A stretch of 64,000 nt of DNA from Cognatiluteimonas weifangensis (GTDB lineage: Bacteria > Pseudomonadota > Gammaproteobacteria > Xanthomonadales > Xanthomonadaceae). A program made the translations under genes and the position numbers. Of this stretch, positions 9,592 to 19,229 are shown one piece after another. Position 1 is the stretch's first letter; each line of letters opens with the position of its first letter. Location of the stretch: the NCBI RefSeq assembly GCF_003416885.1, contig NZ_QVPD01000009.1, positions 52,243 through 116,242 of the forward strand, in the 5' to 3' direction. The notes beneath the pieces were generated by a model. It was not told the origin of the DNA and searched no databases. It worked only from the letters and a program-made list of their open reading frames with translations.

Positions 9592-11571
9592 ATGCTCGAG
9601 AAAATCCGCAAGCTGTCCTCCAGCAAACTGGCCATCGCGCTGATGACCTTGTTCATCATCCCGTTCGCGCTGTTCTTCGGGATGGAGTCGTACATGCAGC
9701 AGAACGTGGAAACCTACGCTGCGCGCATCTCCCAGCCCCCGGCCTGGTGGCCGTCGGCGCCTTCGTACTGGCCGGTATCGATGCTGTGGCAGCACGAGGA
9801 GATCGACGCGGAGGAATTCCGCAACGCCTTCGAGCGCGAGCGCCAGTCGCAAAGGCAGGCGCAGGGCGACGCGTTCGACACGGACGAATTCGGGAAGCCG
9901 GAAAACAAGCGCCGCGTGCTCGAGCAGATGATCGACCAGCGCCTGCTGCGGATGCTGGCCGAGGACGCCGGCATCGTGGTCGGCGACGCCCAGGTGCGCG
10001 CCACCATCCAGAGCATCCCGGCGTTCCAGGTCGACGGCAAGTTCAATCCGCAGCAGTACCAGCTCACGCTCGCCTCGCAGGTGCCGGCGCGCAGCCCGCG
10101 CCAGTTCGAGCAACTGGTGCGCGAGGACCTGCAGCAGTCGCTGATCCCGAGCCAGATCATCGAAACCGCGTTCGCGACCCCGTCCGAGGTCGACCGCCTG
10201 CTGCGCCTGCTCGGCGAGCGCCGCGACGTCGCCTTCGCGGTGATGCCGGCGCCGGCGCCCGATACCGGTGCGGTCGGGGCCGCGGAAGTCCAGCGCTGGT
10301 ACGACAGCCACGCGGCGGTCTATCGCGCCCCGGAAACGGTGACGCTGGAATACGTGGATATCGATGGCAGCCGCCTGCCGCCGCCGCCGGCCGCCGACGA
10401 GGCGGCGCTGCGCCAGCGCTACGAGCAGGAACAGGCGCGTTACACCCAGGCCGAGGAACGGCTGGCCTCGCACATCCTGGTCGAGGTGCCCGCCGGCGCC
10501 GACGCCGCCGCGCAGCAAGCGGCGCAGGCCCGGGCCGGGAAGATCGCCGCGCAGGCAAAGCAGCCGGGCGCGGATTTCGCCGCGCTGGCGCGGGCCGAAT
10601 CCGACGACGCCGGCTCCAAGGCCGCCGGCGGCGATCTGGGCTGGGTCGGCAAGGACATGATGGCCAAGCCGTTCGAGGAGGCGTTGTTCGCGATGCGGCC
10701 GGGCGAGGTCGTCGGCCCGGTCAAGACTGAGTTCGGCTGGCACGTGATCCAGCTGCGCGAGGTCAAGGCGGGCAGCCGGGTGCCGTTCGAGCAGGTGCGC
10801 GAGCAACTGGCCGCCGAGCAACTGGATGCCGACCGCGAACGCCAGTTCAACGCGTTGACCGGCAAGCTCGTCGATCAGGTCTACAAGAATCCGATGACGC
10901 TGGCGCCGGCGGCGCGGGCGGCCAACCTGCCGGTGCAGAAACTCGGGCCGCTGGCGCGCGGGCGGGGCGCGGGTATCGCGGCCAATCCTGCGGTGCAGCG
11001 CGCAGCCTTTTCCGAGGCGCTGATCCAGGACGGCACTGTCAGCGACCCGATCGAGCTCGGGCCGATGCACAGCGTGCTGATCCGGGTGGTGGCGCACACG
11101 ACCGAGCGCGCCTTGCCGCTGGCGCAGGTCCGCGAGCAGGTGGTCGCCGCGATCCGCGCCGATCGCGCCGCCCGGGCCGCGGCCCGGCAGGCCGATGCCA
11201 TGCTGGCGGCGGTGCGCGACGGCAAGCCGCTGGCCGAGGTCGCGGCGGCCCGGCAACTGGCGACCAGCGACGTGCCCGGCCTGCCGCGCGGCACGCCGGT
11301 GCCCGATGCCGCCGCGGCCGAGGCCATGTTTGCGGTGCCGGCGCCGGCGCCGGGCAAGGTCAGTCCCGGCAAGGCGGTGCTCGAGGACGGCCGGATCGTG
11401 GTGTTTGCCGTGAGCAAGGTGGTCCCGGGCGATCCAGCAGAAGCCACCGCGGCGCAGCGCGCGGCGTTGCAGCAGCAACTGGCGCAGGTGGCCGGCAACG
11501 ACGATGTCCGCGCGCTGGTGAAGGCGCTGCGCAGCCGGGTGCGGATCCGGGTCGAGGAAAGCCGGCTGTAG
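9592..11571 (+). CDS. ppiD: Peptidyl-prolyl cis-trans isomerase PpiD/SurA-type, membrane anchored
   Basis: A 659-residue periplasmic folding factor anchored by an N-terminal segment (SKLAIALMTLFIIPFALFFG, about residues 11-30). A SurA-N-like helical region follows, and a parvulin domain around residues 290-385 shows ASHILVEV, then GGDLGWVGKDMMAKPFEEALF and FGWHVIQLREVK. It is the usual neighbour of hupB and presumably helps fold proteins leaving the Sec translocon. The start at 9592 gives the conserved MLEKIRKLSSSK opening. A TAGACT at 9556-9561 may be the -10. The repeat region ends only about 80 bases upstream. Confidence 0.92.
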   Translation: MLEKIRKLSSSKLAIALMTLFIIPFALFFGMESYMQQNVETYAARISQPPAWWPSAPSYWPVSMLWQHEEIDAEEFRNAFERERQSQRQAQGDAFDTDEFGKPENKRRVLEQMIDQRLLRMLAEDAGIVVGDAQVRATIQSIPAFQVDGKFNPQQYQLTLASQVPARSPRQFEQLVREDLQQSLIPSQIIETAFATPSEVDRLLRLLGERRDVAFAVMPAPAPDTGAVGAAEVQRWYDSHAAVYRAPETVTLEYVDIDGSRLPPPPAADEAALRQRYEQEQARYTQAEERLASHILVEVPAGADAAAQQAAQARAGKIAAQAKQPGADFAALARAESDDAGSKAAGGDLGWVGKDMMAKPFEEALFAMRPGEVVGPVKTEFGWHVIQLREVKAGSRVPFEQVREQLAAEQLDADRERQFNALTGKLVDQVYKNPMTLAPAARAANLPVQKLGPLARGRGAGIAANPAVQRAAFSEALIQDGTVSDPIELGPMHSVLIRVVAHTTERALPLAQVREQVVAAIRADRAARAAARQADAMLAAVRDGKPLAEVAAARQLATSDVPGLPRGTPVPDAAAAEAMFAVPAPAPGKVSPGKAVLEDGRIVVFAVSKVVPGDPAEATAAQRAALQQQLAQVAGNDDVRALVKALRSRVRIRVEESRL

Positions 11572-11601
11572 CCGCGCGGTCCGGCGGCGATCGCGTGCAG
11601 C

Positions 11602-11632
11602 AAAAAAGCCCGGCTTCGCGCCGGGCTTTTTC
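11602..11632. terminator. Bidirectional terminator between ppiD and fabI
   Basis: Stem AAGCCCGGC/GCCGGGCTT with TTCGC-type loop, preceded by an A-run and followed by a T-run, so it can end both converging transcripts. Confidence 0.85.
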
Positions 11633-11674
11633 GTCTGTCGCCGCCGCCGGGCGGGTGCACGGCGCGCGTGACGT

Positions 11675-12463
11675 TTATTCGATCCCGGTCATGCCGACGA
11701 TGCTGAAACCGGCATCCACGTAGGTGACCTCGCCGGTGATGCCGGCGGCCAGGTCCGAGCACAGGAACGCGGCGGTGTTGCCGACGTCCTCGATGGTGAT
11801 GTTGCGGCGCAGCGGCGCGGCGGCTTCGAACTGCCCGAGCATCTTGCGGAAATTGCCCACGCCGGAGGCGGCCAGGGTCTTGATCGGCCCGGCCGAGATC
11901 GCGTTGACGCGGGTGCCCTCGGGCCCCAGGTTGAGCGCGAGGTAGCGCATGGTCGATTCCAGGCTGGCCTTGGCCACGCCCATCACGTTGTAGTTCTGCA
12001 GCGCGCGGATCGCGCCGAGATAGGTCAGGGTGAGGATGGCGCCGTTGCGGCCGCGCATCTGCGGCCGCGCCGCCTTGGCCAGCGCCGCCAGCGAGTAGGC
12101 GGAGATGTCCTGGGCGATGGCGAAGTTCTCGCGCGTCAGCCCGTCCAGGAAGTCGCCGCCGATCGCCTCGCGCGGGGCGTAGGCGATGCAGTGCACGAGG
12201 ATGTCGAAGCCCTCGGTCCAGTGCTGGCCCAGTTCGGCGAAGCAGGCGTCGATCTGCGCGTCGGAAGACACGTCCAGCGGCAGCACGATCTTGGCGCCGT
12301 ACTCGGTGGCGGCGTCCTCGACCCGCGAGCGCAGCTTGTCGTTCTGGTAGGTGAGTGCCAGTTCGGCGCCCTGGCGGTGCATCGCCTCGGCGATGCCGTT
12401 GGCGATCGAGCGCTGGCTGGCGATGCCGGTGATCAGCGCGCGCTTGCCCTGCAGGAATCCCAT
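11675..12463 (-). CDS. fabI: Enoyl-[acyl-carrier-protein] reductase (NADH) FabI
   Basis: A 262-residue short-chain dehydrogenase that performs the last reduction of each fatty-acid elongation round. The start [20 protein letters not shown] matches E. coli FabI. The nucleotide-binding loop is [13 protein letters not shown]. The catalytic Y-x6-K pair is Tyr158 and Lys165 in [14 protein letters not shown], and [14 protein letters not shown] is conserved. An ATG four codons upstream (12475, MDDTMGFL) is possible; I chose 12463 by homology since neither has a strong ribosome-binding site. It is distant from the fab cluster at 36-41 kb and converges on ppiD. Confidence 0.95.
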   Translation of the reverse strand: MGFLQGKRALITGIASQRSIANGIAEAMHRQGAELALTYQNDKLRSRVEDAATEYGAKIVLPLDVSSDAQIDACFAELGQHWTEGFDILVHCIAYAPREAIGGDFLDGLTRENFAIAQDISAYSLAALAKAARPQMRGRNGAILTLTYLGAIRALQNYNVMGVAKASLESTMRYLALNLGPEGTRVNAISAGPIKTLAASGVGNFRKMLGQFEAAAPLRRNITIEDVGNTAAFLCSDLAAGITGEVTYVDAGFSIVGMTGIE

Positions 12464-12491
12464 GGTGTCGTCCATTCTGCGAAACAGGCGG

Positions 12492-13706
12492 CTAGTGTGC
12501 CTGCGTCGCGGCTTCCGGGCTAGGCACGGGCGTCGGCGCGTCGAGCAACAGCACCATGCCCGGGCGCAGCACGCTGCGCGCCGACAGGCCGTTGCGCGCG
12601 AGCAGGGCCGCGGTGCCCAAGCCATGGCGGTGGGCGATGCTCCAGGCCGATTCGCCGCGGGCGACGGTGTGGGTGCGCGGCGCGGCGGCGGGGTCGGTGC
12701 CGACGGGAGAGGTCGCGGCGGCCGCTTCGGGCCGGCTCCCGGCGCGGTCGGCTGCCGGAATCGGGTCGGTAGCAGCGTGGGCGGTCGCGGGACCCGCGTG
12801 CGGCGCCGGTGCCAGCACGCGCTGGGCGCGGCTGCCGCGGGCGATGCGGCCGCCGGCGAACGCGGGATTGAGGCGGCGCACGGCCGCACTGTCGCGGCCA
12901 TGCGTGCGCGCCCAGGCTTCGAGGCTGGTGGCCTGCGGCGGCAATGCCACGGCCTCGAGCACCGGCACCGGGCGATCGAGCGCCTGCAGCCATTGTTCGC
13001 GGTCGTCGGCGCGGTCGAGCAGGCACGACAGGGCATGCAGCTTGCGTACGTAGGCGCGGGTGATGCCGGACAGGCCGGTCAGTTTTTCGACATCGGCGTC
13101 GCGCGCGACCTGACCGCTGCGGCGCAGGGCGCCGAACACGCGGTACTCGCCGGCGTTGTAGGCCATCACCGCCAGGCGCCAGTCGCCGGCGAACATGCCG
13201 TGCAGGGTCTTGAGATAGCGCACCGCGGCCCGGGTCGACTCCACCGGCGACAGGCGGCCGTCGTAGCCGGGGAGGATCGGCACATGGTGGTTGCGCGCGG
13301 TGACCGCGATCATCTGCCACATCCCGGCCGGGCCGCCGCGGCTGCGCGCACCGGGCCGGTAGCCGCTTTCCACGAACGGGATCAATGCGTACTCGGTCGG
13401 CAGGCTGGCCTCGCGCAGCGCGTCCACCACGTAGCCGAACAGCGCCAGCACGTCGTCGTCGTGCGCGGTCATGCGCTGCGGCGCGGCGGCGAAATGCCGG
13501 CGCCAGCGCGGGCTGCTGCTGTCCTTGTCGCAGCTCGGGTCGGCCAGGCCTTCGCGAAAGCGTGCGTAGATGTCCAGGCCGCTGCGGGTGGCCGGGAGCT
13601 GCGCGGCCGATTCCGCAACCGGTTGTGCGGCCGGTTCGGTGGCGGTTGCCGGCAAGCTCGCCGCCAGCGCCGCCAGCAATGCGAGCGCCGTCGCCGCGCC
13701 CTTCAC
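12492..13706 (-). CDS. mltD: MltD-like membrane-bound lytic transglycosylase with LysM domain
   Basis: A 404-residue murein-cleaving enzyme. A signal-like N-terminus ([17 protein letters not shown]) is followed by an SLT domain with catalytic Glu in [16 protein letters not shown], then GPAGMWQMI and [14 protein letters not shown] single C-terminal LysM repeat starts [20 protein letters not shown]. coli MltD has two, so this protein is shorter at the C-terminus. The GTG start (13706) overlaps the gloB stop as GTGA, so the two are translationally coupled. The mltD-gloB-yafS-rnhA-dnaQ neighbourhood is the same as in E. coli. Confidence 0.85.
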   Translation of the reverse strand: MKGAATALALLAALAASLPATATEPAAQPVAESAAQLPATRSGLDIYARFREGLADPSCDKDSSSPRWRRHFAAAPQRMTAHDDDVLALFGYVVDALREASLPTEYALIPFVESGYRPGARSRGGPAGMWQMIAVTARNHHVPILPGYDGRLSPVESTRAAVRYLKTLHGMFAGDWRLAVMAYNAGEYRVFGALRRSGQVARDADVEKLTGLSGITRAYVRKLHALSCLLDRADDREQWLQALDRPVPVLEAVALPPQATSLEAWARTHGRDSAAVRRLNPAFAGGRIARGSRAQRVLAPAPHAGPATAHAATDPIPAADRAGSRPEAAAATSPVGTDPAAAPRTHTVARGESAWSIAHRHGLGTAALLARNGLSARSVLRPGMVLLLDAPTPVPSPEAATQAH

Positions 13707-14467
13707 GCGCGGAATCCGTCTTTCCAGCGCCGCAATTCGGCGAAGACCTCGACCCGGTCGCGCGGCTCGCGCCCGAGCCTGCCCGCCACCGCCGCGCGCA
13801 AGGCCGGGGCGTCCACGCGCAGGAACGGGTTGGCCGCGCATTCCCCGGCGAGGGTGCTCGGCAGGGTGGGGTGTCCGTGCTGGCGCATGGCAGTGGCGTC
13901 CTCGGTGCGTCGGCGCAGGGCCGGGTTGTCGGGGTCGACCACGCGCGCGAAGGCGGCGTTGGCCAGGGTGTATTCGTGCCCGCAGCACACGCGGGTGTCG
14001 GCGGGGAGGGCGGCCAGCCGGTCGAGCGAGGCCAGCATCTGCGCCGGGGTGCCCTCGAACAGCCGGCCGCAGCCGAGACTGAAGAGGGTATCGCCGCAAA
14101 ACAAGAGGCCGTGGCCGAAAAATGCGATGTGGCTCACGGTATGGCCGGGAACGGCGAGCACCTGGAACTCCCAGTCGCCCACGGCGACCCGGTCGCCGTC
14201 GCCGACCCGGGTGCAGGCGGCCAGCGCGATGCGTCCGTCGTCGGGGGCGAAGACGCGCAGCTGCGGCCAGCGCTGCAACAGCGCGGCCATGCCGCCGATG
14301 TGGTCGGGATGGTGGTGGGTCAGCAGCACCGCGACCGGCCGCAGCCCGGCGTCGGCCGCGGCCAGCACCGGCGTGGCGTCGCCCGGATCCACCACCAGCG
14401 CGCCGCTGTCGTCGGTCAGTGTCCAGATGTAGTTGTCGGCGAAGGCGGGCAGCGGCAGCAGGCGCAT
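13703..14467 (-). CDS. gloB: Hydroxyacylglutathione hydrolase (glyoxalase II)
   Basis: A 254-residue metallo-beta-lactamase-fold enzyme that hydrolyses S-D-lactoylglutathione in methylglyoxal detoxification. It opens with [13 protein letters not shown], has the metal-binding [10 protein letters not shown] motif, further ligands in [26 protein letters not shown] and [14 protein letters not shown], and ends with the typical [11 protein letters not shown]. Length matches the family. It diverges from the yafS-like gene with only about 30 bases between starts. Confidence 0.95.
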   Translation of the reverse strand: MRLLPLPAFADNYIWTLTDDSGALVVDPGDATPVLAAADAGLRPVAVLLTHHHPDHIGGMAALLQRWPQLRVFAPDDGRIALAACTRVGDGDRVAVGDWEFQVLAVPGHTVSHIAFFGHGLLFCGDTLFSLGCGRLFEGTPAQMLASLDRLAALPADTRVCCGHEYTLANAAFARVVDPDNPALRRRTEDATAMRQHGHPTLPSTLAGECAANPFLRVDAPALRAAVAGRLGREPRDRVEVFAELRRWKDGFRA

Positions 14468-14499
14468 CGGCGGGGTCCGGGCCGTCTAGAATGGCGACC

Positions 14500-15162
14500 A
14501 TGCCCCTGCCTTCCCCGACCGGTCAACCCGACAGTTCCCGTGACTGGTTCGTCACGGCGCCGGGCCGGGCGCTGCTGGACAGCGAGCTCGCCAGCGTCCA
14601 CACGGCCCTGCTCGAGCGCCCCGGGCAGTACTGGCTGTGGCTGGCGCCGGATGCCGGAACCCTGGCGACCGCCCTGCCAAGCCACGGGCTGCGGCTGCAG
14701 GCCCGCGCCGACGACGGCTGGCACGGAGCCGTCCGCTGCGCCCTGCCGCTGCCGCTGGCCAACGAGTCGGTGGCCACGGTCGTGGTCCAGCACGTCGTCG
14801 CCGGCGGCCGCGACGGCGCGACGCTGCTGCGCGAGTGCGCCCGCATCCTGGTCCCCGGCGGCCGGCTGTGGCTGTTCGCCCTGAATCCGCTGTCGCCTTA
14901 CCGCTGGCGCTGGAGCGGCAACGGCGTGGGCGCCTCCGAACCCATGCCTTGGCGCCGCCGCCTGCGCGCCGCGGGCCTGCAGCCGGAGCCGGTCTCGCGC
15001 GGACTCGGGCCGCGCTGGCGGATCCGGGCCGAGGCGGACCTGCAGCCCGGCCCCGGCCTGCGCGCCGCCTGGCTGCTGCGCGCAGAGAAGCGCGAGATTC
15101 CGCTGACGCCGCTGCGCACGCGCGCGCCGCTGCGGATCGGCGGCGGAATCCCCGCGGCATGA
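14500..15162 (+). CDS. YafS-like SAM-dependent methyltransferase
   Basis: A 220-residue protein in the position of E. coli yafS, between gloB and rnhA. It has a degenerate class I methyltransferase fold: [15 protein letters not shown] in the motif IV region and [27 protein letters not shown] for the motif following it; the N-terminal SAM loop is not obvious. Substrate unknown. I chose ATG 14500 over ATG 14491 because a TAGAAT (14486-14491) overlaps the first ATG and looks like a -10, which would give a nearly leaderless transcript. Its stop overlaps the rnhA start. Confidence 0.7.
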   Translation: MPLPSPTGQPDSSRDWFVTAPGRALLDSELASVHTALLERPGQYWLWLAPDAGTLATALPSHGLRLQARADDGWHGAVRCALPLPLANESVATVVVQHVVAGGRDGATLLRECARILVPGGRLWLFALNPLSPYRWRWSGNGVGASEPMPWRRRLRAAGLQPEPVSRGLGPRWRIRAEADLQPGPGLRAAWLLRAEKREIPLTPLRTRAPLRIGGGIPAA

Positions 15163-15671
15163 CCGCGGCCGCCACCGGCAGGGCGGCTGCCGCCCCGGCC
15201 GCCGCCGATGCCCCGGCGCCTGCGAAACAGGTGGACGTGCACACCGATGGCGCCTGCCTGGGCAACCCCGGTCCCGGCGGCTGGGCCGCATTGCTGCGTT
15301 ACCGTGGCCGCGAGCGCGAGCTCGCCGGCGGCGAGCCGCTGACCACCAACAACCGCATGGAACTGATGGCCGCGATCGTCGCCCTGGAAACCCTCAGCGA
15401 AGCCTGCGACGTCACCCTGCACACCGATTCGCAGTACGTGCGCCAGGGCATCACCGAATGGCTGCCGAACTGGCTGCGGCGCAACTGGAAGACCGCCGGC
15501 GGCGCCCCGGTCAAGAACCGCGACCTGTGGGAGCGCCTGCACGCGGCCAGCGCGCGCCACCGGATCCGCTGGCGCTGGGTCAAGGGCCATAGCGGCGATC
15601 CCGACAACGAGCGCGTCGACCAGCTGGCGCGCACGCAGGCGATCAAGTTCAAGGAGACGACCCGCGCATGA
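15159..15671 (+). CDS. rnhA: Ribonuclease HI
   Basis: A 170-residue enzyme that cuts RNA in RNA-DNA hybrids. The four catalytic acids are Asp30 ([15 protein letters not shown]), Glu68 (NNRMELMAA), Asp90 ([11 protein letters not shown]) and Asp154 (DNERVDQLA). An Ala/Pro-rich N-terminal extension of about 22 residues precedes the fold compared with E. coli. ATGA overlap with the upstream methyltransferase gene; dnaQ follows 10 bases downstream, reproducing the rnhA-dnaQ pairing, here on the same strand. Confidence 0.95.
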   Translation: MTAAATGRAAAAPAAADAPAPAKQVDVHTDGACLGNPGPGGWAALLRYRGRERELAGGEPLTTNNRMELMAAIVALETLSEACDVTLHTDSQYVRQGITEWLPNWLRRNWKTAGGAPVKNRDLWERLHAASARHRIRWRWVKGHSGDPDNERVDQLARTQAIKFKETTRA

Positions 15672-15681
15672 GGCCGGCCGC

Positions 15682-16410
15682 GTGAGACAGATCGTGCTCG
15701 ATACCGAAACCACCGGCCTGTCCTGGGACAAGGGCAACCGCATCGTCGAGATCGGCTGCGTGGAACTGCTGGAGCGGCGCCCGACCGGGCGTACGTTCCA
15801 GCAGTACCTCGATCCGGAGCGCGAGTTCGAGCCCGGCGCGCAGGAGGTCACCGGGCTGACCCGGGAATTCCTCGCCGGCAAGCCGAAGTTCGCCGACGTG
15901 GTCGACGAGTTCCTCGCCTTCATCGACGGCGCCGTGCTGGTGATCCACAACGCCGCTTTCGACCTCGGCTTCCTGGATGCCGAGCTGGCGCGACTGGGCC
16001 CGGATTACGGCAGTATCCGCGCGCGTTGCACGGTGGAGGATTCGCTGGAGCTGGCGCGCCAGCGTTACCCCGGCCAGCGCAATTCGCTGGACGCGCTGTG
16101 CCGGCGCCTGGGCGTGGACAATTCGCACCGGCAGCTGCACGGCGCGCTGCTGGACGCGCAGTTGCTGGCCGAGGCCTACCTGGCGCTGACCGCGGGCCAG
16201 GGCGAAATCGGCTTCGACAGCCCGGCGCCGGCCGCCGCGGTCGCGGCCGCGCAGCTGATGGTGCCCGGCGGCGCCGGCCCGCGGCCGCGCGTGCAGGTAC
16301 TGGCGGACGAGCTGCGGGCGCACGAGGCCCGGCTGGCGCAATTGCGACGCAAGGCCGGGCGCACGGTCTGGGACGCGGAGCCGGCTGCGGCCGAACCGGT
16401 CCCGGCCTAG
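15682..16410 (+). CDS. dnaQ: DNA polymerase III epsilon subunit, 3'-5' proofreading exonuclease
   Basis: A 242-residue DEDDh exonuclease that proofreads for the replicative polymerase. ExoI is VLDTETTG (Asp7, Glu9), ExoII is VIHNAAFDLGFLD and ExoIII is HGALLDAQLLAEAYL. The C-terminal part (after about 185) is the linker that contacts the alpha subunit. The start is GTG 15682; the nearby ATG at 15668 is out of frame and runs into a stop. Confidence 0.95.
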   Translation: MRQIVLDTETTGLSWDKGNRIVEIGCVELLERRPTGRTFQQYLDPEREFEPGAQEVTGLTREFLAGKPKFADVVDEFLAFIDGAVLVIHNAAFDLGFLDAELARLGPDYGSIRARCTVEDSLELARQRYPGQRNSLDALCRRLGVDNSHRQLHGALLDAQLLAEAYLALTAGQGEIGFDSPAPAAAVAAAQLMVPGGAGPRPRVQVLADELRAHEARLAQLRRKAGRTVWDAEPAAAEPVPA

Positions 16411-16445
16411 CCACGGGCACCGCGCAACCGCGGCGCCCGCCGGCG

Positions 16446-17150
16446 TCAGTGCCGGCGCACCAGCACCACGGTGACGTTGTCCGAGCCGCCGCCGTCCAGC
16501 GCCGCGGCCACCAGCCCGTCGACGCACTCCTGCGCGCTGCATTCGGTATGCGCCAGCACCTGCGAGATGCTGCCGTCGTCCACTTCCTCGGTGAGGCCGT
16601 CGCTGCACAGCAGCAGCTGCATCCCCGGGCGCAGGTCGCCGGCCATGGTCTCGACGTTGAGGTTCTGCGGGTCGGTCACGCCCAGCGCCTGGGTGACCAC
16701 GTTGCGGTGCGGGTGGCTGCGCGCCTGCTCGACGCTGATCGCGCCCTGGCTGATCAGCTCCTGCACGTAGCTGTGGTCCTGCGACAGTTGCGCCAGCTGG
16801 CCGTCGCGCCACAGGTAGACGCGGCTGTCGCCGACCCAGGCGACCTCGAACCGGCTGCCGTCGACCCGCGCCGCGACCACGGTGGTGCCCATCGGCAGGG
16901 CATCGTTGCGCTGCCTGGAGGCGCGGATGATCTCTTCGTCGGCGACCCGGATCGCCTGCGCCAGCGACGCGCCGCCGCGCACCTCGCGCACGATCGTCTC
17001 GCGGGCGAGGGCGCTGGCGACTTCGCCGTACTCGTGTCCGCCCATGCCGTCGGCCACCAGCCACAGGCCGAGGTCGCTGTCGCCGTAATAGGTGTCCTCG
17101 TTCAGCTCGCGCCGCAGGCCGACATGGGTCAGGTGTCCGAATTCGATCAT
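16446..17150 (-). CDS. PP2C-family protein serine/threonine phosphatase
   Basis: A 234-residue metal-dependent phosphatase with the PP2C motifs in order: RRELNEDTYY near the N-terminus, VADGMGGHEYGEVAS, MGTTVVAARVDG, AWVGDSRVYLWRDG, HVVTQ-equivalent HRNVVTQALG, LLLCSDGLTEEV and GGGSDNVTVVLV near the end. This is the stand-alone Stp/PrpC type that reverses Hanks-kinase phosphorylation. No kinase gene is adjacent, so its partner must be elsewhere. It converges on dnaQ across 35 bases that contain a GC hairpin without a T-tract. Confidence 0.9.
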   Translation of the reverse strand: MIEFGHLTHVGLRRELNEDTYYGDSDLGLWLVADGMGGHEYGEVASALARETIVREVRGGASLAQAIRVADEEIIRASRQRNDALPMGTTVVAARVDGSRFEVAWVGDSRVYLWRDGQLAQLSQDHSYVQELISQGAISVEQARSHPHRNVVTQALGVTDPQNLNVETMAGDLRPGMQLLLCSDGLTEEVDDGSISQVLAHTECSAQECVDGLVAAALDGGGSDNVTVVLVRRH

Positions 17151-17250
17151 GCCGGCCGCATCGTCAGCTAAGGTCTCCTGCGAGTAACGGAATCATCGTG
17201 GCAGGGCGGCCGCGCGGCAACCGCCACGTGCGCCGCGGGCACGATATGGC

Positions 17251-17280
17251 TTGTGCCGCCGCCGGCCGGCCCCGTATCAT
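17251..17280 (+). promoter_or_regulatory. Sigma70 promoter of tRNA-Ser (CGA)
   Basis: -35 TTGTGC (17251-17256), 18-base spacer, -10 TATCAT (17275-17280), about 40 bases before the tRNA. Confidence 0.6.
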
Positions 17281-17319
17281 CTGCGGCCCTCCCGTCCTGC
17301 GGGAGGCGCCGCGACCACC

Positions 17320-17411
<92 letters not shown>

Positions 17412-17418
17412 CATGAGA

Positions 17419-17443
17419 AACGGGCCCGCGCGGCCCGTTTTTC
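17419..17443 (+). terminator. Rho-independent terminator of tRNA-Ser (CGA)
   Basis: 8-base stem AACGGGCC/GGCCCGTT (17419-17426 with 17432-17439) followed by a T-run. Confidence 0.8.
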
Positions 17444-17647
17444 ATGTCCGACAAGGGCGACCTGCGCCGGGACCTGCGCTTCCAGGGCGGTTCGGCGCAC
17501 GATCCCGGTCGGCGCCGGCCCCCGGCCCGACGCATGAAACCGGCCCCGCGCGCCGCCGACACCCGTCGGGCGCACCGCAGCCGCCACGGCTGCTGCCCGC
17601 CGGCGTCGCCGCTAAACTGCCCGCCTGCCCGTCACCCGGAATCCCCC

Positions 17648-18055
17648 ATGTCCGAACTCCTCGTCCCCGTCTCCTACGGCGAACTGCTCGACAAGATCGC
17701 GATCCTGCAGATCAAGTCCGAGCGCATGACCGACCCGGACAAGCTCGCCAACGTCCGCAACGAGCTGTCGGCGCTGGAAAGGACCTGGCTGGCGCACCCG
17801 GCCGCCAGCGGCGACATCGCCGACCTGCGCGCGCGGCTGAAGGCGGTCAACGAGCGCCTGTGGGGGATCGAGGACGAGATCCGGATCAAGGAAAAGGCGC
17901 AGGCCTTCGATGCCGAATTCATCCGCCTGGCGCGCAGCGTCTACGTCGAAAACGACGAGCGGGCGCGGATCAAGAAAGCCATCAACCTCGCGCTGGGCTC
18001 GACCTATGTCGAGGAAAAGTCGTATCAGGACTACCGCACCGGTCCCGCGCCCTAG
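17648..18055 (+). CDS. DUF6165 family protein
   Basis: A 135-residue soluble, mostly helical protein. It begins MSELLVPVSYGELLDKIAIL and contains heptad-rich helices (KAVNERLWGIEDEIRIKEKA), a pattern I associate with DUF6165, a small conserved family of unknown function often found near LPS or glycosyltransferase genes. That fits its position beside a heptosyltransferase and the Kdo kinase. The start ATG 17648 follows CCC rather than a clear ribosome-binding site; a TAAACT at 17613-17618 may be its -10. Confidence 0.8.
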   Translation: MSELLVPVSYGELLDKIAILQIKSERMTDPDKLANVRNELSALERTWLAHPAASGDIADLRARLKAVNERLWGIEDEIRIKEKAQAFDAEFIRLARSVYVENDERARIKKAINLALGSTYVEEKSYQDYRTGPAP

Positions 18056-18139
18056 GGCGGCCGTCCGTGTCCGGGCATCCCGGGGCGCCGCCGGGCCCGG
18101 GTCCGGACTTCAGCCGGCCGGCGCGCAGTCCGCCGGCAC

Positions 18140-19210
18140 TCAGGCCAGGTCGGCGACGCGGCGCTCGAAGGCGGCGATGGCGTCGGCGACGGTGACCAGG
18201 TCCATCACCCCGTCGAATTCGATCTTCGTGCCCCATTTCAGCGCCTGGGCCGGCTTGTGGAGGTATCTGCGCGCGGCATCGTCGTAGCGGTCCACGCAGT
18301 AGCGCCGGTCCGAATACGGCCCGCTGCGCGCCGGGTTGCTGGCCGCGTGCAGGCCCAGCACCTTGGCGCCCATGGCGTTGGCGATGTGCATCGGGCCCGA
18401 GTCGGGCGTCAGCACCAGGTCCGCGCGCGCCAGCAGCGCCGGCAGCTGCTCGAGCGTGTCCTTGCCGACCAGGTCCAGTGCCGGTGCGCGCATCGCGGCG
18501 AGGATCGCGTCGGCGGTGTCGCGCTCGGGCGCGCTGCGGCCGCCGCACAGCACCACCCGCCAGCCGCGGGCGGCGGCGTGGTCGGCGACCGCGGCGTAGC
18601 GCTCGGCGCGCCAGTTGCGGCGGGCATGGCTGGAGCAGGGCGAGAGCAGCAGCGTGCGCACGCCGTCGCGCGGCCATTGCGCCCGCGCCCAGGCGTGCGC
18701 CGCGGCCGGCACCGGCAGGTCCCAGACCACCTTTTCCTGGCGCAGGCCCAGCGGTTCGCAGAAGCTGCCGATGGCGTCGAGCACGTGGCTGCCCGGGCGC
18801 GCGGGGATGCGCTCGTTGACGAATAGGCCGTGCAGGTCTTTCGAGCGCGCGCGGTCGTAGCCGATCCGCCGCCGCGCCGGGATGCAGGCCGACAGCAGGT
18901 TGGCGCGCGCGGCGACCTGCAACTGCAGCAACGCATCGAAACGCCGGCCGGCCCAGTGCCGCCGCAGCGCCAGCATGCCCGCCAGCCCGGAGCGCTTGTC
19001 GTACTCGACGAACTCGACCCCGGGCAGGCCCGCGAGCAGGCGGTGTTCGCCGCGGCCGATCACCCAGCTCAGCGCCACCTCGGGCCAGGCCGCGCGCAGC
19101 GTGCGCAGCAACGGCACGACATGGGTGACGTCGCCCAGCGCCGACAGCCGCAACAGGCAGATCGAGGCCGGCGGGGCGGGGGCGGTACGCGGGGCGGTTG
19201 CGGAAGGCAA
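18140..19210 (-). CDS. Glycosyltransferase family 9 protein (LPS heptosyltransferase type)
   Basis: A 356-residue GT9 enzyme, the family that adds heptose to the Kdo-lipid A core from ADP-heptose. N-terminal Rossmann start ICLLRLSALGDVTHVVPLLR is the classic family opening. In the C-terminal domain LLLSPCSSHARRNWRAERYA and LTPDSGPMHIANAMGAKVLGLHA form the nucleotide-sugar site. It resembles WaaC/RfaC more than WaaF by its LRLSALGDV start, but acceptor position is inference. It diverges from kdkA, another core-LPS gene. Confidence 0.85.
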   Translation of the reverse strand: MPSATAPRTAPAPPASICLLRLSALGDVTHVVPLLRTLRAAWPEVALSWVIGRGEHRLLAGLPGVEFVEYDKRSGLAGMLALRRHWAGRRFDALLQLQVAARANLLSACIPARRRIGYDRARSKDLHGLFVNERIPARPGSHVLDAIGSFCEPLGLRQEKVVWDLPVPAAAHAWARAQWPRDGVRTLLLSPCSSHARRNWRAERYAAVADHAAARGWRVVLCGGRSAPERDTADAILAAMRAPALDLVGKDTLEQLPALLARADLVLTPDSGPMHIANAMGAKVLGLHAASNPARSGPYSDRRYCVDRYDDAARRYLHKPAQALKWGTKIEFDGVMDLVTVADAIAAFERRVADLA

Positions 19211-19229
19211 GGGTTGCTAGACTCGCTGG